NCBI RefSeq assembly: GCF_030064125.1
Contig: NZ_CP125957.1
Location: forward strand, 4,216,001-4,280,000
Length of the DNA stretch: 64,000 nt
Origin: Pseudomonas sp. G2-4
GTDB taxonomy: Bacteria; Pseudomonadota; Gammaproteobacteria; Pseudomonadales; Pseudomonadaceae
Direction of reading: 5' to 3'
Below, in pieces: positions 9,511-18,570 of the stretch. The notes under the pieces were generated by a model, which was given only the letters and a program-made list of their open reading frames with translations, was not told the DNA's origin and did no database searches. Both the position numbers and the translations under genes were made by a program. Position 1 is the stretch's first letter. Each line of letters starts with the position of its first letter.

Positions 9511-11190
9511 ATGGAAGCGACTACGTTCGAGGCCGTACCGCAGGCCGCCAGCTCAGTGGGCAGCCTGCACCGCAAGATCGATTGGCGCGGGGCTTTCTGG
9601 GTTGCCAGTGGCGTGCCCGCGTTGGTGCTGTTCTCTATCGGCGCGATTGCCGCCACGGTGGGCAAACCGGCCTGGATCGTCTGGATCGTATCGATCCTGT
9701 TCGGGTTTATCCAAGCCTTCACCTACGCTGAAATCGCCGGGCTGTTCCCACACAAATCCGGTGGCGCCTCGGTCTATGGTGCAGTCGCCTGGGTGCGTTA
9801 CAGCAAGCTGATCGCACCGGTTTCGGTGTGGTGCAACTGGCTGGCCTGGTCGCCGGTGCTGTCGATCGGTTCAGGGCTGGCGGCCGGTTACATCCTCACC
9901 GCCTTGTTCCCTGCTGATGCGCTGATCAACACCTGGCAACTGACCCTGCTTGACCTGGGCTGGGTCAAGAGCGGCCTTTCACTGCGGATCAACGCAACGT
10001 TCGCCATCGGCCTGTTGATTTTACTGACCGTGTTCGCCGTGCAGCATGGCGGTATCTTGCGCTCGGCACGCCTGACTCTGGTGCTTGGCGTGACCTCGCT
10101 GATTCCTCTGTTGTTGGTGGGTGTGGTGCCGTTGTTCACCGGGGATTCGACCCAAGCCAACTTCCTGCCCCTGTACCCGCTTGCCCATGACTCGGCCGGG
10201 CAAGTGATCGACGGGCCTTGGGACATGTCCGGTTGGTCGTTGATGGCCGGCGGTCTGTTCATGGCCGCATGGTCCACTTACGGTTTCGAAACCGCAGTGT
10301 GCTACACCCGCGAATTCAAGGACCCCAAGCGCGACACCTTCAAGGCCATTTTTTACGCCGGCCTGCTGTGCATTCTGGTGTTCACCCTGGTGCCCCTAGC
10401 GTTTCAAGGCAGTCTGGGACTCGGGCAACTGGTGACCCCGGCGGTGCTCGATGCCAGCGGCGCGGTGGTCACACCAGCGGTCTACAGCGGTTTGCTGTCA
10501 CCCGCGATCTACAGCGGCATGGGCGTCGGCCAGGTGATGGCGGACAGCATCGGCGGCGGCAAACTGGTCGCCAACATCGTGCTGATCATGCTGGTCCTGG
10601 CCACCCTGCTGGCGATCATGACTTCGATGTCCGGCTCGTCGCGCACCTTATACCAAGCGTCGGTGGATGGCTGGCTGCCGAAGTACCTGGGCCGCACCAA
10701 TGAACACGGCGCGCCCACCGCCGCGATGTGGACCGACCTGTCGTTCAACCTGCTGCTGTTGCTGATGTCCGACTATGTCTTCGTGCTCGCCGCGTCCAAC
10801 GTCAGCTACATTATCTTCAACTTCCTCAACCTCAACGCTGGCTGGATCCATCGCCTGGATCGTCCCGACTGGATCCGCCCCTACAAGGCCCCTACCGTGC
10901 TCCTGGCAGCCGGTGGCGTACTGAGTTTCGTCAACCTGGCATGCATGGGTCTGGGCGCCGATATCTGGGGCGCGGGAACCCTGATGACCGGCCTGCTGCT
11001 GGCGCTGTTGATCCTGCCGGTGTTCTGCTACCGCCACTATGTGCAGGACAAGGGGCGCTTCCCGGACGCGGTGCTCAGTGACCTGTACATTCAGGACGAT
11101 GCCGGTCAAAAACGCGCCGGCTGGTTGCCTTATGCCACGCTGATCGCGGGTGTGCTGGTGGTGTACGGTTGCCATCAACTGGTAGCCTGA
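9511..11190 (+). CDS. APC-superfamily permease, candidate methylated-amine importer
   Basis: 559 aa, with many hydrophobic segments and the layout of amino acid-polyamine-organocation transporters. The conserved early motif lies around PAWIVWIVSILFGFIQAFTY and PHKSGGASVYGAVAW. It is an inner-membrane secondary transporter. No amino-acid specificity can be read from the sequence. Its place between tdm and folD in the amine operon, with no TMAO ABC importer in the window, suggests that it brings in trimethylamine, TMAO or dimethylamine. That substrate is inference. Confidence 0.85.
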   Translation: MEATTFEAVPQAASSVGSLHRKIDWRGAFWVASGVPALVLFSIGAIAATVGKPAWIVWIVSILFGFIQAFTYAEIAGLFPHKSGGASVYGAVAWVRYSKLIAPVSVWCNWLAWSPVLSIGSGLAAGYILTALFPADALINTWQLTLLDLGWVKSGLSLRINATFAIGLLILLTVFAVQHGGILRSARLTLVLGVTSLIPLLLVGVVPLFTGDSTQANFLPLYPLAHDSAGQVIDGPWDMSGWSLMAGGLFMAAWSTYGFETAVCYTREFKDPKRDTFKAIFYAGLLCILVFTLVPLAFQGSLGLGQLVTPAVLDASGAVVTPAVYSGLLSPAIYSGMGVGQVMADSIGGGKLVANIVLIMLVLATLLAIMTSMSGSSRTLYQASVDGWLPKYLGRTNEHGAPTAAMWTDLSFNLLLLLMSDYVFVLAASNVSYIIFNFLNLNAGWIHRLDRPDWIRPYKAPTVLLAAGGVLSFVNLACMGLGADIWGAGTLMTGLLLALLILPVFCYRHYVQDKGRFPDAVLSDLYIQDDAGQKRAGWLPYATLIAGVLVVYGCHQLVA

Positions 11191-11216
11191 GCGCCCTTGC
11201 CAGCAGGTCTCTGATG

Positions 11217-11248
11217 GATCATCGGGGCGCAACGACGCCTCGATGATC
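11217..11248. repeat. Inverted repeat between permease gene and folD
   Basis: The 13-base arms GATCATCGGGGCG and CGCCTCGATGATC can pair throughout with one G-U wobble, around a 6-base loop. No T run follows, so it is not a standard terminator. It may reduce read-through or stabilise the upstream mRNA 3' end ahead of folD. Confidence 0.5.
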
Positions 11249-11276
11249 ACTTCGCGCCCCTATCAATCAAACGACG

Positions 11277-12209
11277 GTGACTCTTTTGACCAGCACCATC
11301 CCTGCACTTGCCCGCGTTATCGACGGCAAAGCCATCTCTGCCCAGGTTCTCGACGAAGTTCGAGAAGAGGTTCTGCTCCTGGCCGCACAGCAGATTTACC
11401 CCGCCTTGGCCGTGCTACTCGTCGGTGCAGACCCGGCCAGCGAGGTCTACGTGCGCAACAAACTGCTGCGGGCCAAGGACGTCGGGATCCGCTCCCTTGA
11501 ATACCGTCTGCCGGAAACCGCCAGCCAGGTGCAAATATTGGAACTGATTGCGCAGCTCAATGCCGATGCCACGGTGAACGGCATCCTGGTGCAGCTGCCA
11601 TTGCCGGTCCATGTCGACGAAGGAGCGGTGATCCATGCCATTGATCCGATCAAGGACGTGGACGGTTTTCATCGCGAAAACGTCGGCGGCCTGGTGCAAG
11701 GCATCGAAGTCCTGACACCCTGCACGCCCAGCGGCTGCATGCGCCTGCTGCACGAAACCTGTGGTGATGTGAGCGGCTTGCACGCCGTGGTCGTCGGGCG
11801 TTCGAACATCGTCGGCAAACCCATGGCGACCTTGCTGTTGCAGGCTCACTGTTCGGTCAGCGTGGTGCACTCACGCAGCGTCGATGCCCCGGCGTTGTGT
11901 CGACTGGCCGATATCGTCGTCGCGGCAGTGGGCCGTCCTGGGCTGATCGATGCCAGTTGGCTCAAGCCTGGAGCGGTGGTGATCGATGTCGGGATCAATC
12001 GTATTACTGACGAATCCGGCAGCCATCTGGTGGGCGATGTCGACTACGCCAGTGCGCGCACCGTCGCCCGTGCGATCACGCCGGTTCCGGGAGGTGTGGG
12101 GCCAATGACCATTGCGTATCTGCTGAAGAACACCCTGATCGCCAGTCAATTGCAGCGTGCCGCTCAGGCCCGTGAGGAGAAATCTGCCAGCCACCTGGCT
12201 GAGATTTGA
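11277..12209 (+). CDS. folD: Methylene-THF dehydrogenase / methenyl-THF cyclohydrolase (copy 1)
   Basis: About 310 aa from a GTG at 11277; a TTG at 11286 is also possible, and no ATG is available. Family hallmarks are the DPIKDVDGF active-site segment, GRSNIVGKP of the NADP-binding domain and PGGVGPMT near the C-terminus. It converts 5,10-methylene-THF to 10-formyl-THF, supplying the substrate of PurU in the same operon. A paralogue lies at 20281-21186. The housekeeping folD is presumably elsewhere, making this a pathway-dedicated copy. Confidence 0.92.
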   Translation: MTLLTSTIPALARVIDGKAISAQVLDEVREEVLLLAAQQIYPALAVLLVGADPASEVYVRNKLLRAKDVGIRSLEYRLPETASQVQILELIAQLNADATVNGILVQLPLPVHVDEGAVIHAIDPIKDVDGFHRENVGGLVQGIEVLTPCTPSGCMRLLHETCGDVSGLHAVVVGRSNIVGKPMATLLLQAHCSVSVVHSRSVDAPALCRLADIVVAAVGRPGLIDASWLKPGAVVIDVGINRITDESGSHLVGDVDYASARTVARAITPVPGGVGPMTIAYLLKNTLIASQLQRAAQAREEKSASHLAEI

Positions 12210-12220
12210 GCACCACGAAA

Positions 12221-12243
12221 ACGGCCCACTCGAAGGTGGGCCG
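12221..12243. terminator. Bidirectional terminator between folD and amt
   Basis: A perfect 9-bp stem, ACGGCCCAC/GTGGGCCGT, with a short loop sits between the convergent folD and amt genes. A-rich sequence lies on the left, and only a weak T-rich stretch on the right. It likely ends both transcripts. Confidence 0.65.
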
Positions 12244-12262
12244 TGTCGTTGAACAGTAACGA

Positions 12263-13588
12263 TTAGTGGTTGTAGGCGCGCTCATTGTGCTCGGCCAGGT
12301 CCAGTCCCATCTCCTCCACCGACTCATCGGCGCGCAAGCCGATCACCGCGTTGATGACCTTGAGAATGATCCAACTGATGGCGAAGCAGTACACCGTCGT
12401 CAGCAACACGCCCTTGATCTGCGCCACGACCTGAGCGCCCATGCTCACGCCTTCCACCAACCCGCCCAGGGACGGCACGCAGAACACGCCGGTCAACACC
12501 GCGCCAATCATTCCGCCGATGCCGTGCAAGCCGAACACGTCGAGGCTGTCGTCATAGCCGAAGCGGCGTTTCAGCACCGTGACGCTCAAGTAGCAGAACA
12601 CCCCGCACAGCAGACCGATGGCCAACGCGCCGCCTACGCCCACATACGCACACGCCGGAGTAATGCCGACCAAACCGGCCAAAGCACCGCTGGCCAGGCC
12701 CAAAGCACTCGGCTTGCCGACCTTGAACCACTCGGTGAACATCCAGCCGAGAACCCCGGCACAGGCACCCAGTTGCGTATTGAGCATGACAATGCCCGAA
12801 GTGCCATTGAGACCGCCGCCGGAACCGATATTGAAGCCGAACCAGCCTACCCAGAGCATTGCCGCGCCGGCCATGGTCAGGCTCAGGTTGTGGGCGGGCA
12901 TCGGCGTGTTCTGATAGCCCTTGCGCTTGCCGAGAATCAGGCACGCCGCCAATGCAGCGACGCCGGCATTGATATGCACCGCAGTGCCACCGGCAAAATC
13001 GAGAACGCCCCAGTTATGCATCAAAGCGCCCGAACCACCCCAGACCATATGGGCGACGGGCGCATAAACCAGGGTAAACCACAGCGCCATGAACCACAGC
13101 GCTGCCGAGAACTTCATGCGTTCGGCGAATGCACCGGCAATCAGCGCTGGGGTGATGATCGCGAAGGTCATCTGGAAGGTCACGAACACGCCCTCTGGAA
13201 TATCCCCCACCAGGCTCTCCGGGGTCATGCCCACCAGAAAAGCCCGGTTCAAACCGCCGACGAAACTGTTGAACGTCACCTGCCCCTCAATCATGCCGGT
13301 GCTGTCGACCACCATGCTGTAGCCATAGATCACCCACAGCACGCCGACCAGGCCGGCGATGCCGAAGCACTGGGTGAACAGCGAAAGCATGTTTTTCGCC
13401 CGCACCAGACCGCCGTAAAACAAGGCGAGACCCGGTAGACACATAAACAGCACCAGCACCGCGGCAGTAACCATCCAGGCGGTGCTGCCGGTGTTCAAAG
13501 TGGGGGCGTCGGCTGCCTGGGCGAGCGGCGCGAGCGCGCTGGACGCCAGTAAGCCAAGAAGGGATTTGCCGAGAAGACGATTGACCAT
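12263..13588 (-). CDS. amt: Ammonium transporter Amt
   Basis: 441 aa from the ATG at 13588 (MVNRLLGKSLLGL), which starts with a cleavable signal-like segment ending LAQAADA. It then has the usual Amt/AmtB multi-helix body, including DFAGGTAVHINAG and the late His-containing GLHGIGGMIGAVLTGVF. Amt proteins conduct ammonium and can also carry methylammonium. No glnK is adjacent, unlike the usual glnK-amtB pair. It lies downstream of and on the same strand as gmaS-mgsABC, separated by 335 bp holding two REP pairs. A role in methylamine or ammonium uptake for this pathway is inferred. Confidence 0.93.
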   Translation of the reverse strand: MVNRLLGKSLLGLLASSALAPLAQAADAPTLNTGSTAWMVTAAVLVLFMCLPGLALFYGGLVRAKNMLSLFTQCFGIAGLVGVLWVIYGYSMVVDSTGMIEGQVTFNSFVGGLNRAFLVGMTPESLVGDIPEGVFVTFQMTFAIITPALIAGAFAERMKFSAALWFMALWFTLVYAPVAHMVWGGSGALMHNWGVLDFAGGTAVHINAGVAALAACLILGKRKGYQNTPMPAHNLSLTMAGAAMLWVGWFGFNIGSGGGLNGTSGIVMLNTQLGACAGVLGWMFTEWFKVGKPSALGLASGALAGLVGITPACAYVGVGGALAIGLLCGVFCYLSVTVLKRRFGYDDSLDVFGLHGIGGMIGAVLTGVFCVPSLGGLVEGVSMGAQVVAQIKGVLLTTVYCFAISWIILKVINAVIGLRADESVEEMGLDLAEHNERAYNH

Positions 13589-13691
13589 GTTCAAAGCTCC
13601 TGCGAAGAAAGGTGGGTGTCGGGCAGCGAGCAATAAAGAATGAGATACGGGCCTTTTCGGCCTCTCGAATATAAATGCCATGAACAGGACT

Positions 13692-13781
13692 TGTCGGAGC
13701 GAGCTTGCTCGCGATAGCGGTGAGTCAGCTTGCGTCGGTTTTGACTGTGCCACCCTCATCGCGAGCAAGCTCGCTCCCACA
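13692..13781. repeat. REP pair (class 1), copy a of a duplicated unit
   Basis: Two inverted REP cores, GAGCGAGCTTGCTCGCGA and its complement, flank a 40-odd-base spacer. The unit is repeated at 13826-13914 with only a handful of differences, including an almost identical spacer. Confidence 0.9.
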
Positions 13782-13825
13782 ATTTTTCGGGGCGTTCACT
13801 TACATTGCGCACGCCACAAATCCCT

Positions 13826-13914
13826 TGTGGGAGCGAGCTTGCTCGCGATAGCGGTGGGTCAGCTTGCGTCGGTTTTGACTGTGCCACCTTCATCGCGAAC
13901 AAGCTCGCCCCCAC
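13826..13914. repeat. REP pair (class 1), copy b of a duplicated unit
   Basis: Near-identical duplicate of the unit at 13692-13781, spacer included, 44 bp further on. It sits immediately after the mgsC stop and before amt. The shared spacer shows duplication of the whole unit rather than two independent insertions. Confidence 0.9.
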
Positions 13915-13923
13915 CGTTTTTTG

Positions 13924-15267
13924 TCAGTAACCGGTACCGGAGCCCGGAACCCAGTTGGTCCCCGCCAGCGGCACCCGGGCCATGGCGGCCGACTCCACCG
14001 TCAGTGCGACCAAATCCTCGGGATCGAGGTTGTGCAGATGCGACTTGCCGCAAGCCCGGGCCATCGTCTGCGCTTCCAGCACCAGGACGCGCAGGTAGTT
14101 GGCCAAGCGGCGGCCACCCTCCACCGGATCCAGTCGCTTGGACAGTTCCGGATCCTGGGTGGTGATACCCGCCGGGTCGCGGCCGTTCTGCCAGTCATCG
14201 TAGAAACCGGCGGCCGAGCCGATTTTCTTCAGTTCCTCGTCCAGGCGTGGATGGTTATCGCCCAACGCGATCAGCGCCGCGGTGCCGATTGCCACTGCAT
14301 CCGCCCCCAGCGCCATCGCCTTGGCGACATCGGCACCGTTGCGAATCCCTCCGGAAACGATCAACTGAACCTTGCGGTGCATGCCCATCTCCTGCAAAGC
14401 CTGTACCGCCTGAGGAATGGCCGACAAAATCGGAATCCCCACGTGTTCGATAAAGACTTCCTGGGTCGCCGCCGTCCCGCCTTGCATGCCATCGAGCACA
14501 ATCACATCCGCCCCGGCCTTCACGGCCAACTTGACGTCGTAATACGGCCGGCTGGCGCCGATCTTCACGTAGATCGGTTTTTCCCAGTCAGTAATTTCCC
14601 GCAGTTCGGCAATCTTGATCGCCAGGTCATCCGGGCCGGTCCAGTCCGGGTGACGGCAGGCGCTGCGCTGGTCGACACCGATCGGCAAGGTGCGCATGCC
14701 GGCCACACGCTCGGTGACCTTCATGCCCAGCAACATACCGCCGCCACCGGGTTTGGCGCCCTGCCCCAGGACGATTTCGATGGCGTCAGCCTTGCGCAGG
14801 TCGTCCGGGTTCATGCCGTAGCGCGACGGCAAGTACTGATAAACCAAATGCTGCGACTGGCCGCGTTCCTCCGGGGTCATGCCGCCGTCACCGGTGGTGG
14901 TGCTGGTGCCCGCGATGGTCGCGCCACGGCCGAGGGCTTCCTTGGCATTGGCCGACAAGGCGCCGAAACTCATGCCGGCGATGGTCACCGGAATTTTCAG
15001 GTGGATCGGCTTCTTGGCAAAGCGGTTGCCGAGGATCACATCGGTGCCGCATTTCTCCCGATAGCCCTCCAGCGGGTAACGCGAAACGCTGGCACCGAGC
15101 AGCAACAAATCATCGAAGTGCGGCAGTTTGCGCTTGGTACCGCCGCCGCGAATATCGTAGATGCCCGTCTCGGCGGCACGTTGGATTTCCTGGATGGTCA
15201 GGCGGTCGAAGGTGGCTGACTCGCGCAGCACTGGAGTGGCTGCTTTTTGGTTAATCGGGTCGCTCAT
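13924..15267 (-). CDS. mgsC: N-methylglutamate synthase subunit C (GltB-like FMN domain)
   Basis: 447 aa. It matches the central FMN-binding synthase domain of glutamate synthase as a stand-alone protein. Visible landmarks are TTGDGGMTPEERGQ, GQGAKPGGGG, KIGASRPYYDVKLA, DGMQGGTAATQE and a C-terminal GSGTGY. In N-methylglutamate synthase MgsC carries the synthase chemistry, making N-methylglutamate from glutamate and a methylamine carrier. It is the last gene of gmaS-mgsABC, 20 bp after mgsB. By itself it could be mistaken for an ordinary glutamate synthase relative; the split three-gene layout and gmaS decide the call. Confidence 0.92.
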   Translation of the reverse strand: MSDPINQKAATPVLRESATFDRLTIQEIQRAAETGIYDIRGGGTKRKLPHFDDLLLLGASVSRYPLEGYREKCGTDVILGNRFAKKPIHLKIPVTIAGMSFGALSANAKEALGRGATIAGTSTTTGDGGMTPEERGQSQHLVYQYLPSRYGMNPDDLRKADAIEIVLGQGAKPGGGGMLLGMKVTERVAGMRTLPIGVDQRSACRHPDWTGPDDLAIKIAELREITDWEKPIYVKIGASRPYYDVKLAVKAGADVIVLDGMQGGTAATQEVFIEHVGIPILSAIPQAVQALQEMGMHRKVQLIVSGGIRNGADVAKAMALGADAVAIGTAALIALGDNHPRLDEELKKIGSAAGFYDDWQNGRDPAGITTQDPELSKRLDPVEGGRRLANYLRVLVLEAQTMARACGKSHLHNLDPEDLVALTVESAAMARVPLAGTNWVPGSGTGY

Positions 15268-15287
15268 ATCTGTTCTCCTCGCGCGGA

Positions 15288-15971
15288 TCAGTACGCGGAC
15301 GCGTTATCGACTTTGAAGTTGTACAACTGACGGGCCGAACCGTAACGCTTGAAGTCAGCCGCCTTATGCTCGAAACCAGCGCGGTTGAGCAGCCCTTGCA
15401 GCTCTTCCAGGTGCTCGGCGCGCATCTCTTTTTCGATGCAGTCCGAGCCGAGGGACTCGACGGTACCCTTCACGTAGATGTGGGTTTCGTACAACGAATC
15501 GCCCAGCGCATCGCCGGCATCACCACAGACCACCAGGCGCCCGGCCTGGCCCATGAAGCAGCTCATGTGGCCGATGCTGCCGCCGACCACGATGTCGATG
15601 CCCTTCATGGAAATCCCGCAACGCGCCCCGGCGTCGCCTTCAATCACCAGTAACCCGCCATGGGCCGTGGCACCGGCCGCTTGGGAGGCGCTGCCTTTGA
15701 CCCGGACGTAGCCGGACATCATGTTCTCGGCGCAACCGACACCAACGTTGCCGTGGACGGTGATCGAGGCCTTTTGATTCATGCCGGCGCAGTAGTAACC
15801 GGCGTGGCCCTGGATATCGATGGAGACGGCTTCGTTCACCCCGACCGCGAGGTTGTGCTTGCCGTTGGAATGAGTCACCAGCCACTCGTGATCGGTCACG
15901 TTATTGACCTGGTCATGCAGCGCCTGATTGAGGTCTCGCACGGTGGCAGTGGAAAGATCGATAGTTTTCAT
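15288..15971 (-). CDS. mgsB: N-methylglutamate synthase subunit B (GXGXG domain)
   Basis: 227 aa. It matches the C-terminal GXGXG beta-helix domain of glutamate synthase. Repeated glycine-turn modules run through AVSIDIQGHAGYYCAGMN, ITVHGNVGVGCAENMMSG and VRVKGSASQAAGATAHGG. In the full-length enzyme this domain is structural and couples the amidotransferase to the synthase site. It lies 11 bp after mgsA and 20 bp before mgsC. Confidence 0.92.
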   Translation of the reverse strand: MKTIDLSTATVRDLNQALHDQVNNVTDHEWLVTHSNGKHNLAVGVNEAVSIDIQGHAGYYCAGMNQKASITVHGNVGVGCAENMMSGYVRVKGSASQAAGATAHGGLLVIEGDAGARCGISMKGIDIVVGGSIGHMSCFMGQAGRLVVCGDAGDALGDSLYETHIYVKGTVESLGSDCIEKEMRAEHLEELQGLLNRAGFEHKAADFKRYGSARQLYNFKVDNASAY

Positions 15972-15982
15972 ATGTGCGCTCC

Positions 15983-16888
15983 TTAAGCTGACTCGCGTTC
16001 CCAGATGTACATAGTGGCCGGTGCCGGCTCCCAGACCCTGGCGTGTTCAATGCCCGGCAGGCTCGACAGCGCCTGATATTCCGAAGCCATGGCGACGTAG
16101 TCGTCGGTCTCGGCGAGGATCGCCGGCTTGCAGGCGATCGGATCGCGGATCACCGCAAAACCGTTGCGGGTGCCGATGGCGAAGGTGAAGAAACCGTCGA
16201 GATCCTCCAGCGAATGATCCAGCGCCTCTTTCAGCGAGTCGCCTTGCTGCAGGCGCCAGGTCAGATAGCCGGCGGCCACCTCGGTGTCGTTGTCGGTCTC
16301 GAAGTGAATGCCTTCGCGCTTGAGTTCCTGACGCAGGCGGAAGTGGTTGGACAGCGAGCCGTTGTGCACCAGGCACAGGTCGGCGCCGGTAGAAAACGGG
16401 TGGCTGCCCTCCATGGTCACCGCGCTTTCGGTGGCCATCCGCGTGTGGCCGATGATGTGGCTGCCCTTCATACTGGCCAAGCCAAAACGCTGGGAAATTT
16501 CCTCGGGCAAGCCCATGCCCTTGAGGATCTCGATGCTCTGGCCAGCACTCATGATGCGCACGCTCGGGGCCAGTTCGGCGAGGGCCAGACGTACCGGCGC
16601 CTCTTCGGCATGGATCTTGAGCACTGCGGCACTGGCGTTCTGGAACCAATCCAGCGAACAGCCAAGGCGCCCTTCCAGTTCACCCATCAGGGTTTTCCAG
16701 TCGAAGCCTTCGGTGGTCGCCTGCAGGGTCAGCTTGACCCAGCCGTCCGCCACTTCATCGCCATAAATGGCGAAGCCGGCACTGTCCGGGCCACGATCGG
16801 TCATGGCCTGCAACATCGGTTCAAACAGCTTGCCGAGCTGGGATTCCAGCTGCGGATTTTTCAGGTAAAGACCTACGATTCCACACAT
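15983..16888 (-). CDS. mgsA: N-methylglutamate synthase subunit A (class II amidotransferase-like)
   Basis: 301 aa from the ATG at 16888, which places Cys2 (MCGIVGLY) as the N-terminal nucleophile of class II glutamine amidotransferases; an upstream extension would bury that cysteine. Further landmarks are HTRMATESAVTMEGSHPF and LCLVHNGSLSN. In this pathway it should release methylamine from gamma-glutamylmethylamide and channel it to MgsBC, as amidotransferases do with ammonia from glutamine. It follows gmaS by 72 bp. Confidence 0.92.
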   Translation of the reverse strand: MCGIVGLYLKNPQLESQLGKLFEPMLQAMTDRGPDSAGFAIYGDEVADGWVKLTLQATTEGFDWKTLMGELEGRLGCSLDWFQNASAAVLKIHAEEAPVRLALAELAPSVRIMSAGQSIEILKGMGLPEEISQRFGLASMKGSHIIGHTRMATESAVTMEGSHPFSTGADLCLVHNGSLSNHFRLRQELKREGIHFETDNDTEVAAGYLTWRLQQGDSLKEALDHSLEDLDGFFTFAIGTRNGFAVIRDPIACKPAILAETDDYVAMASEYQALSSLPGIEHARVWEPAPATMYIWERESA

Positions 16889-16960
16889 ATCAAGTCTCCT
16901 TCGAAGGCACTGAACACCCGACGCCGCGCCGCGTGCCCGAATGGTTGTCAAAACACACAG

Positions 16961-18295
16961 TCAGAAAAATTCGGTGTAGCGCTGGATCTCCCAGTCGGAG
17001 ACGTGGCGGCTGTATTCCACCCATTCCATACGCTTGAGCTTGATGAACTCGTCTACGATCTGCGGACCGAGCATCTCGGCGAACAGCGGGTCGGCTTCGA
17101 GCGCGTCGCAGGCTTCCTTGAGCGATTGCGGCAGGGTCTTGATGCCCCGCGCGGCGATCTGCTCCAGGCTCAGGCTGTAGAGGTTTTCATTGCAGACGTG
17201 GTCGATTTCCAGCTGCCGATCGATGCCATCCAGGCCGGCGGCGATGATCGCGGCGCTGACCAGATAGGGGTTGCAACCAGCGTCCGGCAGACGGAATTCG
17301 AGGCGCCCGTAAGGCACCCTCACCATGGCCGAACGGTTGTTGGCGCCGAAGGCGATAAAGGCTGGCGCCCAGGTCGCACCGGACAACGAATTACCCACCA
17401 CCAGACGCTTGTAGGAGTTGACCGTCGGCGCGGCGAAGGCACACAGCGCCGGACCGTGGGCAAGCAGACCCGCGGCGAAGTGATAGGCCATTTTCGACAG
17501 CCCCATGCCGCTCGGATCACTGGCGTCATGGAACAGGTTTTTATTGTCGGCGCTGCTGATCGACAGGTGAAAGTGCATGCCATTACCGGCGCGCTTCGGG
17601 TCGGGCTTGGGCATGAACGAGCAGATCATGCCCAGGTCATTGGCGATCTCGCCGGCAGCCATGCGGAAGAAGGTGAAACGATCCGCCGAGGTCATGGCGT
17701 CGCTGTAGGTGTAGTTGATCTCGAACTGGCCGTTGGCGTCCTCGTGGTCGATTTGATAGACCTCGAAATCCACCGCCTGCAAGGCCTCGGTCAGGCGCTC
17801 GAGAAACACCCGGGAACGCGACAGGCCTTTATAGTCGTAGCAAGGCTTGTCCAGGTTGTCGCTGGGGTCGACCAGTTGCAGCTTGCCGCTCTCATCGCGG
17901 CGCATCAGGTTGAACTCCGGTTCCAGACCGGTGTTGAGGGTCCAGCCCTTTTCCGCCAGGCGTTGCACTTGCTGCCCCAGCACATAACGGCTGTCATACG
18001 GATGCGGCTTACCGTCGACGTGGCCAACGCACACTACCCGCCCGTAACCCGGCTGCCAGGGCACCGGGGTCAGGGTGGACAAGTCGCCGCGAGCCATGAA
18101 GTCAGGGCCGTGGGGTTCCATGCCCATGCCGCTGATCGCAAACCCGGCAAAACCTGCTCCCTCTTCAGCCACGGTCTTGAGCCCACAGATTGGCACCGAC
18201 TTGGTCTTGGCCGCACCGTGTATATCCACAAATTGCGCAAGTACGTATTTGATCCCGTGCTTGTCGATGATGCGCTGGGTTTCTGCTGGCAACAT
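16961..18295 (-). CDS. gmaS: Gamma-glutamylmethylamide synthetase (glutamine synthetase family)
   Basis: 444 aa. A glutamine-synthetase-fold ligase of the short GlnT/GmaS class. Landmarks are [38 protein letters not shown] and the ATP-binding [22 protein letters not shown]. GmaS joins methylamine to glutamate with ATP. Similar proteins are sometimes annotated type III glutamine synthetase, but co-transcription with mgsABC and the operator-containing promoter argue for the methylamide enzyme. An ATG at 18295 preceded by GAGGAG fits the start. It is the first gene of the reverse operon. Confidence 0.92.
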   Translation of the reverse strand: MLPAETQRIIDKHGIKYVLAQFVDIHGAAKTKSVPICGLKTVAEEGAGFAGFAISGMGMEPHGPDFMARGDLSTLTPVPWQPGYGRVVCVGHVDGKPHPYDSRYVLGQQVQRLAEKGWTLNTGLEPEFNLMRRDESGKLQLVDPSDNLDKPCYDYKGLSRSRVFLERLTEALQAVDFEVYQIDHEDANGQFEINYTYSDAMTSADRFTFFRMAAGEIANDLGMICSFMPKPDPKRAGNGMHFHLSISSADNKNLFHDASDPSGMGLSKMAYHFAAGLLAHGPALCAFAAPTVNSYKRLVVGNSLSGATWAPAFIAFGANNRSAMVRVPYGRLEFRLPDAGCNPYLVSAAIIAAGLDGIDRQLEIDHVCNENLYSLSLEQIAARGIKTLPQSLKEACDALEADPLFAEMLGPQIVDEFIKLKRMEWVEYSRHVSDWEIQRYTEFF

Positions 18296-18353
18296 TGCTC
18301 GTCACTCCTCGCGAAAGGCAAAACATCTTGAATGGGCCTTGACCGTCTTTTTA

Positions 18354-18386
18354 TTCCTAAAAAGAAAGTTATTTTCCCAATAGGAA
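18354..18386. promoter_or_regulatory. Candidate operator pair upstream of gmaS
   Basis: TTCCCAATAGGAA at 18374-18386 is a perfect match to the cluster motif. A weaker copy, TTCCTAAAAAGAA (10 of 13), starts exactly 20 bp to the left. It lies 59-91 bp before gmaS, where the promoter of the reverse operon is expected. Confidence 0.6.
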
Positions 18387-18448
18387 TGCAAAGCCCTTGC
18401 CAGATTCGCGAGTGAACGCAGAAACGCCGTGACAGGCGCTTTTGTGCT

Positions 18449-18481
18449 GTATATATGGGAATATTCTTTTCCCTGTGAGAA
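18449..18481. promoter_or_regulatory. Candidate operator upstream of the XRE-cupin regulator gene
   Basis: TTCCCTGTGAGAA (18469-18481) matches the motif at 9 of 13 positions. The sequence 20 bp to the left keeps only the GGGAA half. The pair sits about 90-120 bp before the regulator gene, in the shared divergent promoter, which would allow autoregulation with weaker binding. Confidence 0.4.
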
Positions 18482-18570
18482 TACTGCCCACAGGCAAGGC
18501 GCCAAGCAGTGCCATTTGCACTTTCTCAGTGCGAAACAAATATTACTGAACGGAAAGTGTGCAGGACCTG

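Noticed and set aside
12266..13438. 390-codon open frame antisense to amt
   Set aside because: His/Gln/Ala-rich translation typical of a shadow of a hydrophobic membrane protein gene. Amt on the reverse strand explains the region.
13692..13914. Repeats resembling a CRISPR array
   Set aside because: Only two units, each an inverted REP pair with near-identical spacers; no cas genes in the window.
16043..18331. 762-codon open frame antisense to gmaS-mgsA
   Set aside because: It mirrors conserved enzymes on the other strand; such long antisense frames are common in high-GC codon-biased genes. The translation is low-complexity with no family likeness.
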